NCBI GenBank assembly: GCA_023630585.1
Contig: CM042560.1
Location: 6,112,501 to 6,176,500 of the forward strand
Reading direction: 5' to 3'
Length of the DNA stretch: 64,000 nt
From: Cranoglanis bouderius
Lineage: Eukaryota; Chordata; Actinopteri; Siluriformes; Cranoglanididae
Under the pieces are notes generated by a model, which saw only the letters and a program-made list of their open reading frames with translations, was not told the DNA's origin and did not search any database. Both the position numbers and the translations under genes were made by a program. Below, one piece after another: positions 21,881 through 55,396 of the stretch (positions are counted from its first letter, which is position 1; the number at the start of each line of letters is the position of its first letter).

Positions 21881-24142
21881 TCCCTTAAATACATATTTGC
21901 ACTACAATCTTCGTTTTCTTCCATACTTATTATTCGTTCTCTGTAGCTTTTCATTTTTGGCAAATGTACATAATTGTATTACGTGTACTATTTACAGTCA
22001 GACTCCAGAAGAAAACTGGGTGGCGAGTATGACTTCAGCCTGGAGGTGTAGCCTGGGGCGTGACAGGGTGGCTGCAACATGACACTAAACTTGCAGTGTT
22101 TCTTCTGCCCTTTTACAACCAGACAAATCCATATCTGCCAACGTAACACACATTCTTCAGATTTCTTTCTCTTTTTTTTTTATGATTCCTATTCATTTCA
22201 TCTCATCAGAGGCACGATTACTTCTCCATCACTCTATGTGCTGTATTTGGGGGGGGGGGGGGGGAACACTGTTTTAGGTTGGAATATTTCACTTAGAAGT
22301 TACAAAGACAAAATAAATAGATGTTTGGAGCGTCATTGCCATGTAAAACTAAACCCATGTCGGCATTTCAAATCATATTTAAAAAAAAAAATAAAATAAA
22401 ACCCTACATAAAACAGTGTTTAATAGCTACTGCCAAACTGAACCAAAACAAACACAGAAACAGAAATGCAAATATATGTATGTACAGATCAGCATTTAAG
22501 AAAGGAGAAGTACAGGATGAATGTAAAACATTAGATTAGGCACATACGGTCAATTTAAACAGGGCGTCAATGTCGAAATGAATTCAGTCTGAAAAGGTCA
22601 AAACAGCAGGTTGGAGCACTCATTAAGGGGGAAGGGATTTTTCACTGATATACACCAGATTTTATCCTTTATAGGTCAGCATTTAAACCTGATCTCCATC
22701 AAATGCATCTGTAGTGTATGGTGTTTTCATTCATTTCCCCGTATTGAGAAGTGGATCAAAAATCGATTTGCTCAAAACTCATTTATGGAAGTGGAAAGGG
22801 GAGTCTTTGAAATCTATGCGATGTGAAAATGTATGCGAATTTAAAACTGGTAAAACTTTCTCTCATATCTGCCTCATCCTAAGACTTAGGACTAGAGTGT
22901 AAAGGTTGCAAAGTTGTTCTAGGGTGCTTTCACATATGCAGCATTTTAGTCTGTTTTAACTGAACCCCAGTGCCCTTACTCAACTATCCAACATGGGGCC
23001 TTTAATTCAATTTATGTAGGATTTCCTGAAGGATTTGTCTTGTGTATTCAAGTTGGTAATGTTACCTCAAATTCTTCACCCACAAATAGTCCCACCTCGG
23101 ACAAAACGATACCGATTTGTGGCTTTAATTTTCAAACAGTTTAACGCGAGTTCATGAAATAGTTTAGTGTGAAAGATTACTGACTGTCCCAAAAACTGCC
23201 ACGCCCTCAAGTTTTTAGTAAATGGGTTGAAAATGTGCAAAGATTTCCCCTTCAGATTTGGTCAGTCATCAAATGATACAGGCAATCTGACAAATCAATG
23301 CTGATTAAGAAGAAAATGTGCAACTTTGGTTTAAAAAAAAAAAAAGAAAAGTAAATGACCAGAATCAACACCGATATGTAGAGAGAAATCAAATGCAGCT
23401 CTCATCCTAACTCTAGATGTCACAAGGATACAGTGCTCATCAGAGGGAGAGATTGGACTTCCATCATAGAGGATCAACAAGACACATCACAGCTTAGAAA
23501 CAAAATCCACTTCACCATTCCGTTATTCGAATGCTCACAGAGATCTGCTCCATGAATCATAAAATACGCTTGCGTACACACAGTTCTCTCTACTACAGAC
23601 AGCACGATGGGGTATTTATGAGTGACGAGCACATATACATACCTCCCTTTTCAGGAAGGCTGATATTGCATCAACAGGTTCACAAAACAGGACAAAGCCA
23701 GAGAGGCGGCAGCAGAAGATGAGGGTTAAGATGAAGACGGAGATTAAAACTGATCGAATCAAAGACAATGAGACAGAAGGAAAGCAAGATGAAAAGGACA
23801 GCATAAGGGTTCCAAGGCAGATCCTTTTGATGCTTTGGATCTTAAGTCTGACTCCAGTTTGAAAAAAATGAGACCCTCCATCACTTCACCAGCCTCTACC
23901 ACTTGCTGTTCTCATTTGGACATGCTGCTATTCAAATTACTACCTTTGTTTAGCTTTTGATTTTAAATGTCACGAGTATTACACTGCTGTAACTTTGTAC
24001 CGACATCAAATAATCGGGAAAGTGAGGAGGGGCTCAATTTTCTTTGGATCAGAAACGAACCATGGATTTGCAAGGGCTGTTCCCACTGGACAAGACCAAC
24101 AGGAAGCAGAGGGATAAAGCAGCAGGAAGTCAGTGTGTCCAC
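21875..24142 (-). other. Probable gga1 3'UTR
   Basis: Sequence between the gga1 stop (24143-24145) and the candidate minus-strand poly(A) signal. It contains a G14-type homopolymer at about 22250-22264 and several A-runs, but no coding frame or repeat that I recognise. Extent inferred. Confidence 0.45.
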
Positions 24143-45349
<21,207 letters not shown>

Positions 45350-45600
45350 CTTTCGGTGATTCCTTTCCAAGTGCAAGTCAACTCTCGCGAGATTTCAAAC
45401 CAAGTACAACGCGGTTCTCGCGAGATAGCGCTGTACTGTAGTCGCAAGTCTCGCGATACTCTGCTTTGTGCTGATTTTTTCACAACACAGCCCATATATG
45501 TTTAGATTTCCTCACTAAGCTGAGATCCTCCCACACGAGCGTGTAGTATGACTCAGAGCCGAGTGTGAGTCACTGTCACACAGGGTGCGACTGGCTCATA
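45350..45600 (-). promoter_or_regulatory. gga1 promoter with TCTCGCGAGA elements
   Basis: Directly upstream of the gga1 start. Two perfect TCTCGCGAGA palindromes at 45383-45392 and 45416-45425 and a one-mismatch copy TCTCGCGATA at 45449-45458. This motif marks TATA-less, CpG-island housekeeping promoters in vertebrates. The local CpG content is clearly above the neighbouring introns. The transcription start is probably within or just beside the cluster. Confidence 0.7.
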
Positions 45601-46789
45601 GCCTTATGCACCAGATAGTATAATATTTGTTCATTTTCTGTTCCACATTTGTGAAAATTACATTCATTCCTTCATACACTGTGGTCACTTATACTTGGTG
45701 AACTTTATAGAGCTACACTCAAGAGCTGTATTTTCCTACAACTGACTGTACACACAGATTAACCCCTTAAAGGAAAACTACACCCTGAAACACATTACAT
45801 ATGATGATATAGAAATATTTATGACGTGTCTAGTGATTCTGGTGCTGATGTTCATTGATGCTGTATTTTCGTTATTCTCATGTGAAGATAGAGGTTGTGT
45901 CTCACAATGACATCACAGGGGTACAGGTCAGCAAACTCATGCATAAGGGACAGATTTCAGTGGTCAGATTTCACTTTTAGCTCCTAAGAGCAACAGCTTC
46001 TTTTCTCACTCACCATTTTTCCAGTGACGTTCAATGTTACTGGTAGTGGTACTCCACTATGGTAGTGGAGATAACATACGTTGAACTCAGAGTTCCAGAG
46101 AATGTGATTCCAGAGAAGGGCAGAGACTCGCCGGGCTAGTTAGTAATCTATGAGATGAGTAGCACAATGGCACTGACAGCAGTACCAGTGTGAAAGTTGA
46201 AAACTTGGAAGCTGATCTGTTTGATCAGAGTGTACAGATAAGAAGGTGAGATACCCGGACTAAAAGATTCAAGCACTGCTGCATTGCTCTAGGGCTAAAA
46301 CCCACTGCATCACTATTGATAGATAGTTGAAAAGGATTGTGGGAAATGTAGAAAAACAAAAAAGTCAACTATTATTGCAAAATAAATCTTGGATGCCACT
46401 GAAAATCACGTGTTAATTATAAAGATTAATATGCAAGTTGCTCAGGATGTATTTTTCCTTCAAAGCCTTAAATTAGCCTATTATGGTTTAGTAATGAACT
46501 ATGAATTATTCAGTAACTACAGAGAAATGAATAGGGGATTTATGTAGTTATTAGAGTCAGACTCGCTTATCAGATTCAATTATAGTATGCAAATGTAGAA
46601 TTGTTCAGACAAGACATGATTTCCAGACGTATGTTTGTTAAGTGATGTCGGCAGAGATTGTCTGTAGTAATTACAGTATGATTGATTCATACAGGATGAG
46701 TGTGACTTCATAATGTGTGCATGCTTGTTGCACTAAAAAATTCCATGCACAATACTTGCGCATCATAATTAATAATAATAATAATGATA

Positions 46790-46790
<1 letters not shown>
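45600..46790. other. Intergenic spacer, nothing recognised
   Basis: AT-rich sequence between the gga1 promoter and the GA repeat. No open frame of note, no SINE or transposon termini that I recognise. Confidence 0.5.

Positions 46791-46791
<1 letters not shown>

Positions 46792-46860
<69 letters not shown>
46792..46860. repeat. (GA)n microsatellite, about 34 units
   Basis: Uninterrupted GA array preceded by an (AAT)n run. Confidence 0.95.
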
Positions 46861-46863
<3 letters not shown>

Positions 46864-46919
46864 AAAAAGCCTTTGCTGTCTAGAAAGAACATTAAAGCAA
46901 GACTACAGTTTGCCAATTA

Positions 46920-47652
46920 GCATATAGGCAAAGACCAGGCCTTTTGGAATAATGTGCTCTGGACAGACAAAATCAAAGACTGAGCTGTTTGGTCACAGTA
47001 ACAGCAGACATGTTTGGCGTTGACCAAAGACAGCTTTTCAGGAGAAGCACCTCATACCAACTACGAAGCACGGAAATGTTATGGTTTGTGGTTTCTTCGC
47101 TGCCTGAAGGACTGGACAGCTTGCATTCATCGATTCAACTATGAATTTTGCATCATATCAAAGAGTGCTTGAAGATAATGTGAGGCCATCTGTCCAAAAT
47201 TTACGGTTGAACCGAAAGTCAACGTTTCAACAGGATAATGATCCTAAGCAGTCTAGCAAATCCACCAAGGAATGGCTCAAAAAAGAAGAAATGGAGGGTT
47301 ATGGAATGGCCTAGTCAAAGCCCGGATTTGAATCCCATTGAAATGCTGTGGGGGGATTTGAAATGTGCAGTTCATGCAAGAAAACCCTCAAACATCTTGC
47401 AAATGAAAAAATATTGCATGGAAGAGTGGTCAAAAATTCCAGCAAGCCGACGTCAGAGACTGGTGGACAATTATGCAAAACGTCTACAAGAAGTTATTTC
47501 TGCTAAAGGGGGCAATACTAGCTTCTGAGGCCAAGAGTGTACTTACTTTTTCCACAGAAGAATATCACATCTATTGATATTTCTGTTGAATAAATGATTG
47601 AAAAAGTTATTTTTCCAACAGTTTCCATGGGGTGTACTTATTTTTTCACATG
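46920..47652 (+). mobile_element. Tc1-like transposon, 3' half
   Basis: Starts within the catalytic region (FWNNVLWTDKI equivalent near 46945). It continues with QQDNDPKQSSKSTKEWLKK in shifted frames and WPSQSPDLNPIEMLWGDLK at 47290-47380. The tail ends with TTTTTCCAACAGTTTCCATG and GTACTTATTTTTTCACATG. The N-terminal half and left terminus are missing, replaced by the GA repeat. Confidence 0.78.
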
Positions 47653-47960
47653 TCTCTATAATGATTACCAGGGGTTATTTCTACTGGTCATTTTATAGAA
47701 GGTAAAATACTTGGTGTTGTCCGTATTGAGTTTCTGTGCACGCTCTTCTCATGTTTGCATGGGTTTCCTCGGGGTTGTCCAGTTTCTTCCCATCCATGAA
47801 AAAAGATGCCGGTAGAATTGTGCACGCGCAGTCTATAAATAATGGCTGTAATTAATTGGCTGTTCCTAACCCTAACACTAACCCCTCCCACTTGCTGGTA
47901 TCCACCCACTTGCGGTGTAAGTCCCTCCCACTTGCTGGTCTCCTGTTGAGAAGGGTCTGT

Positions 47961-48000
47961 CTGCATCCTGCAAGACTACAAACCACGCCCATTACAAGGA
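47961..48000 (-). repeat. Inverted copy of the TGGGCGTGGTTTGTA repeat
   Basis: CTGCATCCTGCAAGACTACA and AACCACGCCCATTACAAGGA, the reverse complement of the motif run at 48104-48173 and 48594-48664. Confidence 0.65.
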
Positions 48001-48103
48001 ACGCCTACTAGCAAATCACACTATACAACATTCCCACACCTACTTGAAGATAGGCACACGAATTTCGTCAATTTCCCTAACCCCAGCCCTAACCCTACTC
48101 ATA

Positions 48104-48173
48104 TTTGTTGTGGGCATAACTTGTAATAGTGGGCGTGCTTTGTAATGGGAGTGGTTTGTAATCCTGATGGATG
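48104..48173 (+). repeat. Direct repeat left of MITE copy A
   Basis: TTGTGGGCATAACTTGTAAT, AGTGGGCGTGCTTTGTAATG and GGAGTGGTTTGTAAT. A near copy stands on the other side of the MITE at 48594-48664. Confidence 0.7.
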
Positions 48174-48180
48174 TTTTACC

Positions 48181-48582
48181 AATCCCTCCAGGATTTTGAG
48201 ATCGCAGAAATTAACACAAAATCAAGCAACTCCCTAATATTCGGAGGAGCTTGCAATTTTTTCAAAATGACCACAGATTTTCTGCAGATTTGAGCCAAGA
48301 CACGTCATGTGACGTCATCACAATGCGTATTCAACCAAAACCCTCTTTGATTCACGTGTCAAACATGAGTACAGCTAAAAGATCTCATTTACTAACAAAC
48401 ATCACTGTGAAAGACCGTGCAAAACAATTTTGTGCAATTGCAATTTCGCCAATTCAAGTAATTTTCTGCAAAAAAAAAAAAAAAGCACCAAAAACTCCGC
48501 AAGCTGCATTGCAAATTTAGATAAAAGCCGAGGTAAAATCAAAATCACAGCAATCACAAAAAACTGTACTCCTGTACGAACC
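48181..48582 (+). mobile_element. Non-autonomous DNA element family X, copy A
   Basis: CCCTCCAGGATTTTG at the left, CTCCTGTACGAACC at the right. Internally AAGACACGTCATGTGACGTC, ATTCACGTGTCAAACATGAG and AAAGACCGTGCAAAACAATT. The same order of motifs occurs in copies B (50946-51358, inverted) and C (53662-54065). The ends are imperfect inverted repeats (CAGTCCnTnCAGGATTT type). No coding capacity. Family name not known to me. Confidence 0.72.
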
Positions 48583-48593
48583 GTTTTACGTAT

Positions 48594-48664
48594 TGGTTGT
48601 GGGCGTAACTTGTAATAGTGGGCGTAATTTGTAAGGGGCGTGGTTTGTAATTCTGCAGGATGCA
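48594..48664 (+). repeat. Direct repeat right of MITE copy A
   Basis: TGGTTGTGGGCGTAACTTGT, AATAGTGGGCGTAATTTGTA and GGGGCGTGGTTTGTAATTCT, matching 48104-48173. Confidence 0.7.
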
Positions 48665-48959
48665 GACAAGTATAGGTCTCTGTGGAACATAAATGGGCGT
48701 TTCCCAATCAGTGGGCGTCTTCAGACCGGATAGGTGTTCTTCAACCATCCAACCAAATATGGTTCCGGTTAGGGTTCCGGTTAGGGTTTGGCTTATTTCA
48801 ACAAATCAAGTAAAGAGGTTGAAAAACGCCTATCCCGGTTTGAAAACGCCCTTTCTTGTTCTGCAGAGACACCATTCTCGACGCAGACGGATATTTGCTC
48901 CTGTCTGCAGAGATTGGGATTAATTACAGTACACCACCTTCTCATGTAAAGCGAATCCA

Positions 48960-49924
48960 GTCCAAATAACACTGAATTCAGTTGCCATTTTCAAATGTCC
49001 ACAAGAGGGCGCTAAACATTCCTTTACTCCACAAACCATAATGGCCGAATATCGAATAACTCCTGATTGGACATTTTGACCACTACGTCGAGAGTGGAAG
49101 TCGTCGTATACATAGACCCTATATAGTGCACTTGTGTAGTGATTAGGAAGTGGATTTGGACGTGAAAATTCCTGACTGTTCAGATTTACACTTTGGGTGG
49201 ACTGGCGTGTGTTTTATCTCCTCTGTCATGAAGTGAATTGAAACGGGATCTGGGAGACGTGCTTTCAGCTGTTTCCGTCTGCTGGATTTCAAGGACAAAT
49301 CCCAAAATTATAGATTTCGAAAGGAGCTGCAAATATACCCTGGGAGAAAAAAAAAATTAATAAAAACCAGTGTCAAGATCAAGAAGAGTCGGAGATCTCT
49401 CTAATTAAAGAAAATGAAAAAAGGAGTGATTTGTATAATTTAGTCATTAGGATGGAGCTTGTAACTGCTGACACGTTGGATAAACACTCACGACAGTCTT
49501 GTGGTGGAGATTTGAAGCGTAAAAGCGTTTCGTGAATGATTTCTTGAAGACTGAGAAGAATTTCTGGCAGACTTCTCGCATGGAGCTGGCTAGATAACAG
49601 TTAGCCGGCTAGCTAACTAGCGTGCAGTGCTAACTGTTCGACTCTTGGATGATATGGATAGTCGTTGAACCCAAAAGGAGGGATATTTATACAAGTATAC
49701 ATTTAAAGCACGTTTTAGCGAGCTGTTGCCTCAGACCTGTTTTAATTAACACCGAGCTACTGCTAACTGTAACGCTGTAACTGTTGGTTCATGTAACGCG
49801 CCTGGAGATGCGGTGATACTTTGTTTATAGACGAGAGATACTTTGTTTTCGACAACGACAAAACACAACAAATAACACTTTTACAGCTGAAACAACTTCT
49901 CTGGACTGTTTTTTTTTTTAAACA
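48960..49924 (+). promoter_or_regulatory. micall1 promoter and 5' leader region
   Basis: Upstream of the micall1 start codon, with no gene and no recognised repeat. Intermediate CpG content; GCTAGCTAACTAGC-type stretches occur around 49600. Assigned by position; the transcription start is not determinable here. Confidence 0.45.
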
Positions 49925-52900
49925 ATGGGTTCATTAAAAGCCCTCCAGGAGTGGTGTCGAGTGCAGTGTGAGGGATATAATGATGTGGACGTTAAGAACA
50001 TGTCAGCGTCCTTCAGAGATGGACTGGCTTTCTGTGCTATAATACACAAACACAGGCCTGATTTAATGTAAGTAATGCTGTATTCCTTTCTGTGCATTGG
50101 TTTTAAACTGTAGGTCAGATTTCCAAGGTTAATGAATCACTTGCAAGACAATATCAGAAGATACTAGAAAGATGACTCAGTGTACTGTTGTGATTCAGAC
50201 TCAGGGTTGGGACTGCATGTCAAACCAGATGTGATTTATAAAATATCGAATCATCTCTAACGCCACAGTGACAGTCCAAGCCGATGCGCTTTGCAGAAAT
50301 GATATGTTAGACGTTTTGAGTTTTGAGAGTCGAGCTAAAACTCACAAATGCAAATGACAATGTTGTGACATCACAACTCGTACTCATAAAATAAAAAAAT
50401 AAATAAAAACCCCTGCTCTAGTGTCAAACTAACGTCTGACACTAAGTGGTATTTGACGTACTATTTGACGTAACCTTTGTCATGCTAGTGAACAGACGAC
50501 ATGATTTGACGGCGATCTGGACTATTTGGTCACAGTTAGTGACGGCAGTCAAACCAAGCCAGGGAACAACCCGGCAAACATGATTAATTCAGAGGATTAA
50601 TCACTTCATCGAGTAGGTTACTCATCTCAGTAGTGTGGACTTGATATTTGACGAGTACTAAAAAGCATATGATGACTTTTTATCCATTTATAGTTATGTT
50701 TATCGTTGTGGAACATCCATGAAACAAGTTCGCTTAGGGCAGTCAAAGAAACCTCAAAAAAAAACATTGGAGAAGGTTGTGAGTTCAACTCCCAGCACCG
50801 CCAAGCTGCCACTGCTGGGCCCCTGAGTAAGGCCCTTAACCCTCAACTGCTCAGTTGTATAAAAATGAGATAAAATGTCAGTCGCTCTGGATAAGGGGGT
50901 GTCTGCCAAATGCCGTAAATGTAAATGTAAGCTTTTATCACTTACCAGTCCATACAAGATTTCGTGGAGTTTTTTGGGTGATTGTTTCGGCCAAAAATGC
51001 TCAATTTTGCTGCAGCTTTTTTTTTTTCAAAATTTGTGATGAATTTTGCAGAGTGTTTTTTTTTTTTCTTTTTGCGGAAAACTACTTGAATTGTTGAAAT
51101 TGTTTTGCACGGTCTTACAATGTTAGTCAGTTTTGTTGGTAAATGAGACCTTTCAGCTGTATTCATGTTCAATCCACGTGAATCGAAGAGGGCTTTGGCT
51201 GAATGCATGTTGTGATGACGTCACATGACGCGTCTTGGCCCAATTATGTGGAAAGTCTGTGGTAATTTTTTTTTTTTTAATTGTAAACTCCTGCGAATAT
51301 TCAGAACTTTCCTTGATTTTGCGTTAATTTCTGCGAACGCAAAATCCTGGAGGGACTGACTTATGTTATAACTTCTACAAACAGTTGTTCCTTCATCAGC
51401 CTCTTTTTTCACTCCATTTAAGTTCATTGTCTTTCTTTGTAAGTTCTTTAAGTTAATTAGACAATACAAAAAAAAAACAACAAAAAAAAAACACAGCTTG
51501 TCTTGTTACCGAGAACCGGAAAGCCTCTATTCTGAGGACTTTCCTGTGGCCGAAAATTTACTGATTATTACAAAGCACTGACACTGGAGACTCCTTCCGT
51601 AAATGTGAAATAAACAACTTCTTACAGAAAACTTCACCATATGGAGGATTAGGCCTGGCTTATATGCTTTTCTTTGTTAATTATCAGTTTGTTTTTAGAT
51701 ATGTTCATTAGTCTTAGGGTTATGTGAAGCATCCGCCAGATAAGGTCCCGTGTAAGCAGTTACTATAGAAACGTACTATAGCACATTGATATGAACCTGT
51801 GATTTGCCTTGCAGACGGAACTACTTTCAGTGCTGCATGGCAATTTCTGACTAATCAATACCAGCTCAAGATTTTCCATTTGAGTTTATTTTTTCATTAT
51901 TTTCACATTTTCACCAGTCTGAACACTAACGTTTTGGATATGAACATTTGCCCCAAAATGATTTAATCGTAAATATGTTTTAAAAAGTTTGGGGTGACTG
52001 AAAACCTTTGCAAAAAACCAAATTTTTTTCTCAGGTGATTATAATGACTTTATTAGATTGTTGTAAAGTGCTGCTGCTGGGTTTGTACTTTGTGTAGATT
52101 ATTATTTTTACATCCTCATACACAAATACAGGAACTGAAAGATCTAGCTTTGACACGATTCATCCGGCAGCTTTCATTTTTGAAACTTGAGACAGTGAAA
52201 AGTGACTATTTTAAACTCAGGGCTGCCCACTTAAAAGATTTAAAATAACGCACTAAAATATGTAGGAGTAAATTTAACTTCTGGCCTGATGAGGTTTGCT
52301 AAAGGATGATGGGCAACAAGCATGTGCTGTTAATGTGTTATATGATATTCAGCTAGCAAAAAATGTTTCTGTCATACTCCTGTGATTTATTTGGAAAGTA
52401 GTTGCCTAGGTAGCAGTATATTTGAGTCATGTTTGTAGTCCCAAGATAAAATCTCTCTCCTTCAGGAGGAGGCATAAAGGCAGCTGTATAATGTGGTGAA
52501 TTCTTTATGATGATGTGTGATGATTATGATGATAATATATTAAGCAAGGTATAAAACGTGCCAAAGTGTGAGGTTATAGGAAAAAGATCAGTGATGGGTT
52601 GGTGTGATGACACATTGTAATTTTTATTCGTTTACTTTTACATTTAATGTTGGGGAATGTCTGTGAAACAAGTTAGTTCCTGTTATCACTTGTGTTATAG
52701 CAGCTATAAACAGCAGTTCCCTAATCGGCCTCTTCCCCCCCCCCCTCTCTCTTGATGTTAATAAGACCAAAAAAAAAAATGCATTTTCTTATTACCTGGA
52801 AAGCCCTCTGTTCCTCTATCCTGAAGTTATAGCTTTACCGCTGACTGTTATAAAATGCCGAAACCGGAGACTCCTTCCATCAATGCTAAATAAAAATTCC

Positions 52901-53304
52901 CTTCTAACACCATCACTGATATTTTAAGTACTTTTATAATCAGTTCGATTGTAACTTGTAGTAAAAGATAGCTGATTACAGTAAAGTGTCTTTTTTTTTT
53001 ACACACTTTTTGTAAATGTCAATTAAACAAAACAACTTTGTAGTTGTACATAATGCGACTTTGAGTACAGAAAGGCGGCGTGTGCATTTCTGGCCATGGA
53101 GGACTACTCTGACTAGGTATTTGCAAGCAGTCATGCATGTGACTCACTCAGAGTTGTCGTCTTCTGTTGTTAACACACACCTCTCTGTCTGTCTCATTCA
53201 GAGGCATGAGGTTAGTGTTGTGTATGTGATGTGGATCGACAGAATGGAATCTGACTGTAACAACAGTCCTCTTTTTTCTGTTCAGTTCTTTTTTTCTTCC
53301 TCTC

Positions 53305-53338
<34 letters not shown>

Positions 53339-55348
53339 CCCTTTATAATGACTAGATCAGTTTATATCAGGGTTATTACAGTAAAGGATAATATAACTTA
53401 AATAAATAAATAAAATGAACTGTATCAAATTTAGAAATATGGGACAAATACAATACTAATCATTGGTATTTATTTCACATCAGCAAGTGGGTGTACATAA
53501 ATTTTAAATTCTTTAAACATAAGCACTCACCTTTAAGCCTGAAAAAAATTGGACAGGAAATGCAGTCTGAAGAAGGAAATGGCACTTTAAAAAAAAAAAA
53601 AATTTGCTGTGAAATGTAATATGAGATGACAATTTAATAATGAAAAATTAAAAAGACTAATCAGCCCCTCCAGGATTTTGTGATTTTGCGATCACAGAAA
53701 TGAACACAAATCAAGCAAACTCCACAACATTCAGAGGAGCTTGCAATTTTTCAAAATTACCGCAGATTTTCTGCAGATTTGGGCCAAGACACGTCATGTG
53801 ACATCATCACAACGCTCATTCAGTCAAAGCCCTCTTCGATTCACGTGCGTCGAACGTGAGTACAGCTAAAAGGTCTCATTTACCAACAAACATCACTGCG
53901 AAAGGCCGTGCAAAACACAATTCGAGTAGTTTTCCGCAAAAAAAGCACCAAAAACTCCGCAAATTGCATCGCAGATTTGGTTAAAAAAAAAATCTGCAGC
54001 AAAATCAAGCATTTTTGGCCAGAACAATCGCAAAAAAAAGAACTCTGTGAAATCCTGTACGGACTGAATAAAATGATGATGGATGAACGAGAGAGGTGAA
54101 TAGTCAACAGAATTGTAATCGTCACATTAATCGCTGCAAAATTGGTTTAGTTTAAGAGCCTTCCATTGTTATTATTTGGAAGTTTGTAAAATAGCACTTG
54201 ATCCAGCACATCCTAATATTTGGTATTTTAATTGTTATTATTATTATTATTTTGTTTGTTTTTGTTGGGTGCTGATAGTTCAGTATGGCCAGCAGTTGTT
54301 CAGCAGTACTAACAGGGACTTAACACAGTACTTAACTGAAAGTATGTAAAGTGCAGTATAATAGTAATACTTATTCCAAAATACTGTGTATAAAAAGTGA
54401 TGCTTTTATGGAAATGAGTAAAAATCTAGTATTATTAGTTTTATTACTAAACTAAATTCAGTATTAATGCCTGAATTTTACTAAAAGTTGTGTCCCTGAA
54501 TGCTAAGAAAAACTGAGCTGAAACTATTAAATGTAAACAGGACACTATTATGGCATCAGCTGTCTCTCTCACTGTGTGTTTTTGCAGTATGTAGACATTT
54601 TGCAGTGCAACAGTACCACATCAGCAGCAGCTCAGACAGGAGAACCTCACGCTAGGGATTTAGACTGTAGTCATAACGCCATCTCTGTAGACACTGCCTC
54701 ATCGTTAATCATAGCACAGGGCAAATGTGTCACAGGGTTGCTGTGTCACAGGGCACACTCTGAAAAAGTGTTGCTAAAGGTTTTGTGTGCTTAGTTTCGT
54801 CTGTGGTATTGTTGTTGCTTACACTTCCTGAGCTTGAAGCGCACGAGGGGGGTGATGCTCTAAAATAAAAAAAACCCCGGCTTTGCACGTTTGGACACGA
54901 GTAGTGTTTCCTGTTGAGATGTCTCTCTTTGACTGTCTCTCTGTTTGTAGTCTAAGTGAAATTCTGAATACAAGTCCATATGAAATCATGCTTTTCTAGA
55001 TGTATATTGCATGTCGATATGGGTAGTTGTTCAAGTACAACTGTCTGAGACTAAATAGCATTCAGGTATCATTGACAGCATAAAATTGATATCGATTTGA
55101 GTTACGCTTATCTATCATCAGCTCCGTGTGGATCTTCTCTCAGTTAGTTTGCTGCCACTGTGCTTCCCCTGACCTTGTGCTGAATTCATGTCACCACCAT
55201 GTTGTAAATGAGGTGCATTGTGTTCTCTGAACAAAACAAAATTTTGGCCGGTTGTCAATATACGTGGTGCCTCGCACAAGTTTCACCTATGTGTGGGAAA
55301 CGCTGCAGGAGTGTATGAGTAGCTGCAGTGCAGTATACTCTGTGAAAC

Positions 55349-55396
<48 letters not shown>

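Noticed and set aside
47865..48796. CCCTAA / TTAGGG telomere-like motifs
   Set aside because: Only two or three dispersed units within the repeat-rich spacer, no tandem array; not an interstitial telomere.
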